Source: Acanthamoeba sp. SK_2022b (lineage: Eukaryota; Discosea; Longamoebia; Acanthamoebidae). From it: a DNA stretch of 20,205 nt. Positions 15,121-20,205 of this stretch are shown here, piece by piece (position 1 is the stretch's first letter; each line of letters begins with the position of its first letter). Where the stretch lies: positions 1 to 20,205 of the forward strand of contig JANDJZ010001054.1 of the NCBI GenBank assembly GCA_027943245.1, written 5' to 3'. The translations under genes and the position numbers were made by a program. The notes below the pieces were generated by a model. The model was not told where the DNA came from. It saw only the letters and a program-made list of their open reading frames with translations, and did not search any database.

Positions 15121-16614
15121 ATGGAATCGACCACCGTTCCCAAGGAGGAGGCCGCCAATCGCGAACGCAACTGGGAGCAAGTGCAGATAAAGGTGATTAA
15201 TTAATCAGCGCCCCTTCTCATCCCCTCCCCAAATGGAGGATGGATTCGAGCCACTTCCCGGCAACTGAGGGGCGATAGCGAATGGAACAATTGAGTGCTG
15301 ACCACTGCCGCATTTGTGTTGCAGGCGTTCACGTCATGGCTCAATTCCTACCTGGACAGGCGTGGGATGAAGTTGAACGATCTCGAACACGACTTGCAGG
15401 ACGGCACTCTTCTCAATCACTTCGTGGAGATCGTAACGCAAAAGAAGATTGGCAAATGGGATCTGGCACCATCTAGGAAAGTGCAAAAGCTTGAGAACCT
15501 CAGCATTGGCCTCAACTACATCCAGACCGATATGAAGATCAGGCTCGTCGGTATCGGTTCTGAAGGTACGCGCACGGTTCACGCTCACTTTGCCGCGGTG
15601 GATAGCTCACTCGCCCTTCCCCCCCTCACTCAAGATATCTTCGAGGGTCATCTCAAGCTCATTCTGGGTCTCGTGTGGAGTTTGTTCCGAGGCATCCGCC
15701 TCACTTCGCTGACTGGCGGCTCGGGAGAGGGTGGTGCGTACCGATGACCCCCCCCCCCCAATAATCACAATTCTATCAATGGCCACCGCTCCCGTATGGA
15801 GACCAATTTAAAGCCAAAAATGTTTCAAATGGCCGCTACTCCATTCGATTACACGCGTTACCGCTCTCTCTCTCTCTCTCTCTTTCTCTGCGTGTTCTCG
15901 AGTCGCCGGGTAGCCTGACCCATGGGTGGTGGGAACAAATGGTGGGAAACATGCAGGCAAGCAGAGCAAGTCGATGGAGGAGAGCTTGCTCAAGTGGGTG
16001 CGCGAGACGGTGGGCGACCTGGGCGTGGCGCCCACGGACTTCAAGTATGGCTTCAGGGACGGCCTGGCCTTTGCCGCGCTGGTGTCCAAGTACGACCCCA
16101 CCCTGCTCGACTTCAACCGCGTCAACAAGGACGACCCCGCCGCGCTGCTGGCCCAGGCCTTCGAGCTGGCCGAGCAACACATGAGCATCCCGCAGCTGCT
16201 CTCCCCCTCGGACCTCACCGAGGGCGACCCCGACGAGCGATCCGTGCAGCTCTACGTGTCCCTCTTCTTCCACGCCTTCTCCTCCAAGAGGGAGAAGGAG
16301 GAGATGGAGGCCGCCAACAAGGGCATCGCCTCGCGCCTCGAGGACCTCGGCACGCGCCTGCAGCGCGAGGCCCAGGAGCGCGAGGAGCTCCTCAAGCAGA
16401 AGGACTCCCTGCTGGCCGCCCAGGCCGGCCTCGACTCGACCCTCGACGAGAAGGGCAAGCAGGCCCTCGAGCTCAGCGAGGTCACCCAGCGGCTCCAGTC
16501 CGAGGTGCAGGACCTCCGCGCCCAGCTCGAGGAGCTCCACCAGCTCAAGACCAAGGACCTCGAGCTCGCCTCCAAGGTACCTTTGGGCCCACAGCCTCAC
16601 CTTGTGCGGTCGTG

Positions 16615-16677
<63 letters not shown>

Positions 16678-18871
16678 GTGATGGCCTGTGCTGACCCCAA
16701 ATGCTACGCGAATGCAGCTGGCGACGTTCAACGATCTGGCCGAGAGGCAGCGAGCGTCCAGGGACGAGTCCGTCGACGCCTCCGTCGATGCGCTCAAGGA
16801 GGAGATTCAGAGGGCCAGATCCGATATCGACGCTCTTCGCCAGCGCCTCGACAGTGACGGCGACGAAAGGTGCGCCTCGGCTCTCTCGTCAAACGGCGTC
16901 GTCTTTTTATTTTTGTTTTATTTTTTATTTGTTTTGTTTTTTTTTTGTATTTTTCGGGTTGTGGGCCGACTGTCTGATCACGCGCGTTCCGTCATCAGGG
17001 CGTCGGCTTCGCGCGAGCTGGCCGAGACGCAGGAGCGGCTGGCCCAGGAGGCCGAGAAGCTCCGGACCCAGCTGGCGGAGGAGAGCGCGGCCAGGACGCT
17101 GCGCGACCAGAAGAACACCCGCCTCCAGTCCGAGCACGACGCCCTCACCAAGAAGGCCGCCCAGACCACCAAGGCCAGCGCCGGTATGCCCCCCCCCCTC
17201 CCTGATGCATTCCGCGCATTCTCCTGATGCCACGCATACCTCACGAGCGGGCTGCTGACGTCACTCTCGCGTTCCAGCGTGGTCGCTGTTGAGCAAGAAC
17301 CTGGAGGAGCACCTGGAGGACCTCTACTGCTGGCGCGAGGTGCAGACCGACGGCGAGTCGGACCCCACCAGGAGGATCGAGATCAAGTCCATCGTGCCCT
17401 CCATCTCCAGCACCAAGAACTGGAACCAGCAGGCCTCCCTCCTCGTCGACCGACTCGAGGACGAGAACAAGGCCCTGCTCAAGGTCCTCGATATCAAGGT
17501 GCGCCTCTCTCGCCCACGCCTCGCTACGCTCGCGAGCTGATTGGTTGGTTGGTTAATTGTGATTGTGTCGACACTCCTAGGATGCGATTGGCCGCAGGCG
17601 CGACGCCGCGATCAAGCAGGGCTGGCTGGTCAAGAAGGGCCAGCGCAACCCGTCGTCGTGGAAGAAGAGGCACTTTGTGCTGCGCGCCGACACGCTCTCC
17701 TACTACAAGACCGACGAGGCCAACGCCGACGAGAAGGCCTCCATCTCCCTCGCCACCTGCGAGGTCGGCCCCGAGAGCGGCGAGGACGGCCACGACTGGC
17801 TCCTCAAGGCACGCCTCCACCCCTCCCCCCAAACCTCCCCCCACGAATGTCTCTCTAATGTCGACACGTGTCTCGTGGGTGTCTGTGCGTCGACAGGTGG
17901 TCGTGGACGGGCGTCAGCTGATGTTGGAGGCCGAGTCGAAGGATCACAGGGACGCGTGGATTGCGGCCGTGGCCGGCCTTGCCGCTGCCCACGTCTACAG
18001 GAAGGACGCGGAGGACGGCGACTCCGAAGTGAGGTATGTCCACAAAAAACAAAAAAAAAACAAAAAAAAACAAAACAAATAGAAAACAAATAATAATAAT
18101 AATGCACGCCGAACCTATGTAGGCCCGACCTGCGCCTGCTGTCGTTCCTCGGCGGCGATGCCAACCCACCGACGGTGCTGCACCTGGACGACCGCCCGCT
18201 GTCGCAGGAGGCCCTGCGAGCGCTCACCGCCGTGCTGCCCCACAACTCCCACCTCAAAATCCTGTCCCTCGAGAACGCCGAGCTCGAGGACAACGACGCT
18301 CGCCGTCTCGCTCCCGCCCTCGCCGCCCTCACGCACCTGCGCGTCCTCAAGCTCGGCAAGAACAAGATCTCCTCCGCCGGCGCCGCGTACGCACGACCAA
18401 CCAATTTTTCTAATAATATTATTTATTATTTATTATTATTTAATATTTCCACGAATATGTATTTTTTGTTGTAATAATTGTTATTGGAAAATGAACTTGC
18501 AGTGCCGTGGCCGAGGCGCTGCCGAAGATGAAGTCGCTCGAGGAGCTCCACCTCAACGAGAACGAGGTCGGCGACGAGGGAGCCGAATCGCTCGCGCAGG
18601 CCCTCGCCCACAAGTCCAGCCTGCGCGTGGTGGACCTGTCGGCCAGCAAGGTCTCGGACAAGGGCGCCGCCGCGATCGCCGGCGCGCTGACCGAGGAGCA
18701 CAGCCTCGAGTCGCTCATCCTCTCGAGGAACGCCATCACCGACGAGGGCGCCCAGGCCCTGGCCAGCCTCCTCCGCCGGCGGACGTCGCTCGAGTCGATC
18801 CACCTCGGCGGCAACAGCATCTCCGACGAGGGCGCCCAGGCCATCGCTTCCGCGCTCAAGGTGACCTGTGA

Positions 18872-18922
<51 letters not shown>

Positions 18923-19269
18923 ACGTGCACACATGCCGTGGGCAATCGCTGACAGCCATTTGTGTGTGCGACACGAACAGGAGAACGAGAAGGTGACCCA
19001 CGTCGACTTGTCTTCGAACAAGCTGGGCAACGCCGGCGCCAGCCACATCCGCCAAGTGCTCGATGTACGACGTTTTCTCTCTCCCTCGCCTCCACCACCA
19101 ATCATCAGGTCGATGTCTTATCTCACCATCTTTCCAGGAGAACGACGTGCTGGAGGGGGTCAACCTTTCGGAGAACAAGCTGCAGTGCGGAGCGGACCTG
19201 GCCTCCTTCCTCGACGTCGACGCCTTCTTCTTCCCCCAGCTCGCCTTCTCCAGGAGAATCGGCAAGTAA
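15121..19269 (+). CDS. Tandem calponin-homology, coiled-coil, PH and leucine-rich-repeat protein (13 exons, 929 aa)
   Basis: Likely an actin-cortex linker. Exons: 15121-15192, 15325-15565, 15635-15730, 15957-16576, 16718-16869, 16999-17183, 17278-17498, 17581-17808, 17897-18033, 18123-18386, 18503-18860, 18981-19064, 19138-19269. CH1 (about 25-131) shows AFTSWLNSYL, LQDGTLLNHFVEIV and LILGLVWSLF; CH2 (about 143-247) shows SLLKWVRETV, FRDGLAFAALV and YVSLFFHAFS: the alpha-actinin/cortexillin pair that binds F-actin. A heptad-rich coiled coil runs about 248-520. A PH domain (about 542-643) has IKQGWLVKKG, WKKRHFVL and DAWIAAV. From about 651 to 929 there are nine 28-residue RI-type LRRs (LxxLxLxxNxIxDEGAxxLAxAL). 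Intron 8 is a GC-AG intron. The first three modules resemble cortexillin, while PH plus LRR recalls CARMIL; I know no named family with all of them. Function is inferred from domains. Confidence 0.85.
16615..16676. repeat. (TG)31 in intron 4 of the CH-PH-LRR gene
   Basis: Perfect TG dinucleotides about 38 nt after the donor at 16577 and 41 nt before the acceptor end at 16717. Confidence 0.95.
18873..18921. repeat. (CA)24 in intron 11 of the CH-PH-LRR gene
   Basis: Perfect CA dinucleotides 12 nt after the donor at 18861, inside the intron ending at 18980. Confidence 0.95.
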
Positions 19270-19405
19270 AAAGCCAGCCAACAAAGAGAGAGAGAGAGAG
19301 AAAGCCTCGAGGAAATGGAAGTGGTGGGGGTGATGGGGGGTAAGTAAAGAAGAAGAGGCAGGCGGGAAGGGAGTTTGTTGGAGGAGAACAACAACAAGTA
19401 CATTA
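19270..19405. other. Short convergent intergenic region
   Basis: 136 bp between the stops of the CH-PH-LRR gene and the RNase D-like gene. It holds a (GA)n run at about 19286-19300 and A-rich stretches near 19263-19273 and 19341-19349, and no recognisable gene. Confidence 0.6.
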
Positions 19406-20205
19406 TTAGCCATTCGACGTTTCCACCACCACTGCGGCCTCGTCTCCGCTTCCTTCCTCCTGTTCTTGTTCTTCTTCGGTGTCCGCCGCGAGAACGGCCT
19501 CGCCTTGTCGGGCCGCGAGGGCCTCCTCCAGGCACTTCCTGCGCGCGGTGCGTTCGTTGGAGGTGGGCCGTGGCGGCACCGGCGGTGGTCGCAGCAGGGC
19601 CTCGGTCATGCACTGCACCAGCTCCTCAGGGTAGCGGCGGCCATACCTGCACCCCGCACACCGCCGTGAGCTCGATACCCCCCCCTCTCCTCTCCTCCTT
19701 CGCCCAACGCAACGCAGTCTCGCTTGGAGTCGATAGCGCGCGCGCGCTGTACCGTCGAGCGACGTCGGCGTCGAGCGCGCGCGCGATCTTGACCAGCCGC
19801 TCGTTGGAGATGATCGACCCGCACGGTCGATCGAGCGCGCGCGCCTTTGCGTCGCGCCAGAGGAAGAGCGCGCCCATGACCCCCAGCTGGGCCGGGTCGA
19901 GGCTGCCCGTGCCGCGGATGCCGTGCACCAGCGCCAGGTCGTCTAGCCTGCCCTTGGCGTCGCCGTGCCCCGCGTGGGTGGCGTGAGCTGAGCGAGGGGG
20001 CCATTGTCGAACACATTGTGGGTGGATGAGTGGGTGGAGGGGGGGAGAGGCTACCGTCGCGGGTGGGTGGGCAACGCCATGAGCATGCGGTTGACGGCCG
20101 CGAGCTCCTCCGCCACGCCCATCTCCTGAACGCGCGCGCGCAGCAGGTGCCCGACCTGCGGCAGGTAGATCACGTCTTCGAGCGCATACCGGAGGGGCTC
20201 CAGCT
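19406..20205 (-). CDS. RNase D-like 3'-5' exonuclease with HRDC domain (partial; 5' part outside window)
   Basis: Exons on the minus strand: from beyond 20205 to 20055, then 19947-19753, then 19646-19406 (stop TAA at 19408-19406). The first visible exon has YALEDVIYLPQVGHLL, the ExoIII motif of DEDDy exonucleases (YxxxD) and the helix after it. The second encodes an HRDC-type domain with LDPAQLGVMGALFLWRD, ARALDRPCGSIISNERLVKIA, as in bacterial RNase D. The third has RRYPEELVQCM and an acidic, Glu/Gln-rich tail ending VVVETSNG. The family trims tRNA and other structured RNA 3' ends. The acceptor at 19948 was chosen because it alone keeps frame with the upstream donor and joins HPRR to LDDLALVHGI. 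The catalytic ExoI and ExoII motifs lie outside the window, so activity cannot be judged. Confidence 0.8.

Noticed and set aside
18426..19613. A 395-codon open frame on the minus strand across the LRR region
   Set aside because: It runs through the CA repeat and two introns of the sense gene and shows only low-complexity residues; the sense LRR frame explains the sequence.
19948..20040. Alternative acceptor after CGCTCAG (about 19991) for the RNase D-like gene
   Set aside because: Joining there with the donor at 20054 shifts the frame and gives Arg-rich nonsense; the acceptor at 19948 keeps frame and the HRDC sequence.

Overview
The window is eukaryotic nuclear DNA that is GC-rich in its exons and crowded with short introns (about 60-230 nt). 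Most introns have donors of the type GTGCGC or GTACGC, and many carry TG/CA, CG, C-homopolymer or AT-rich simple repeats. Gene content and style (SWI/SNF ATPase, MOCS3/UBA4, cortexillin-like tandem-CH protein, dense genes with many introns) suggest a free-living amoebozoan, most likely Acanthamoeba or a close relative. That assignment is inference from style, not from a database match.

Six genes are supported, in alternating orientation. (1) Plus strand, 108-5351: a 19-exon gene for a protein of about 1133 aa with N-terminal TPR repeats, a C-terminal AGC-type kinase fold whose catalytic motifs are changed, and a lysine-rich tail. (2) Minus strand, 7907-5488: an 11-exon MOCS3/UBA4 gene (E1-like adenylyltransferase plus rhodanese, 473 aa) that includes a 14-nt micro-exon. 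(3) Plus strand, 8184-13916: an 11-exon BRM/BRG1-type SWI/SNF ATPase (about 1570 aa; QLQ, HSA, SNF2 helicase, SnAC, bromodomain). (4) Minus strand, 14735-14262: a tiny 3-exon gene for a 105-aa two-helix membrane protein of the RNase kappa / V-ATPase subunit f type. (5) Plus strand, 15121-19269: a 13-exon gene for a 929-aa protein joining two calponin-homology domains, coiled coil, PH domain and RI-type leucine-rich repeats. (6) Minus strand, 20205-19406: the 3' end of an RNase D-like gene (end of the DEDDy exonuclease plus HRDC), with its 5' part outside the window.

Genes 2/3 and 4/5 are divergent pairs sharing 276-bp and 385-bp upstream regions that hold CCAAT-type and E2F-like sites. Genes 1/2, 3/4 and 5/6 are convergent with 136, 345 and 136 bp between stop codons. 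The genes are not an operon and have unrelated jobs: tRNA/Urm1 and molybdopterin sulfur transfer, chromatin remodelling, membrane/V-ATPase biology, actin cortex and RNA processing.

Exon models were built by hand from splice sites, reading-frame continuity and conserved protein motifs; every junction given keeps frame. The most novel items are the TPR-pseudokinase fusion (gene 1) and the CH-CH-coiled coil-PH-LRR fusion (gene 5).
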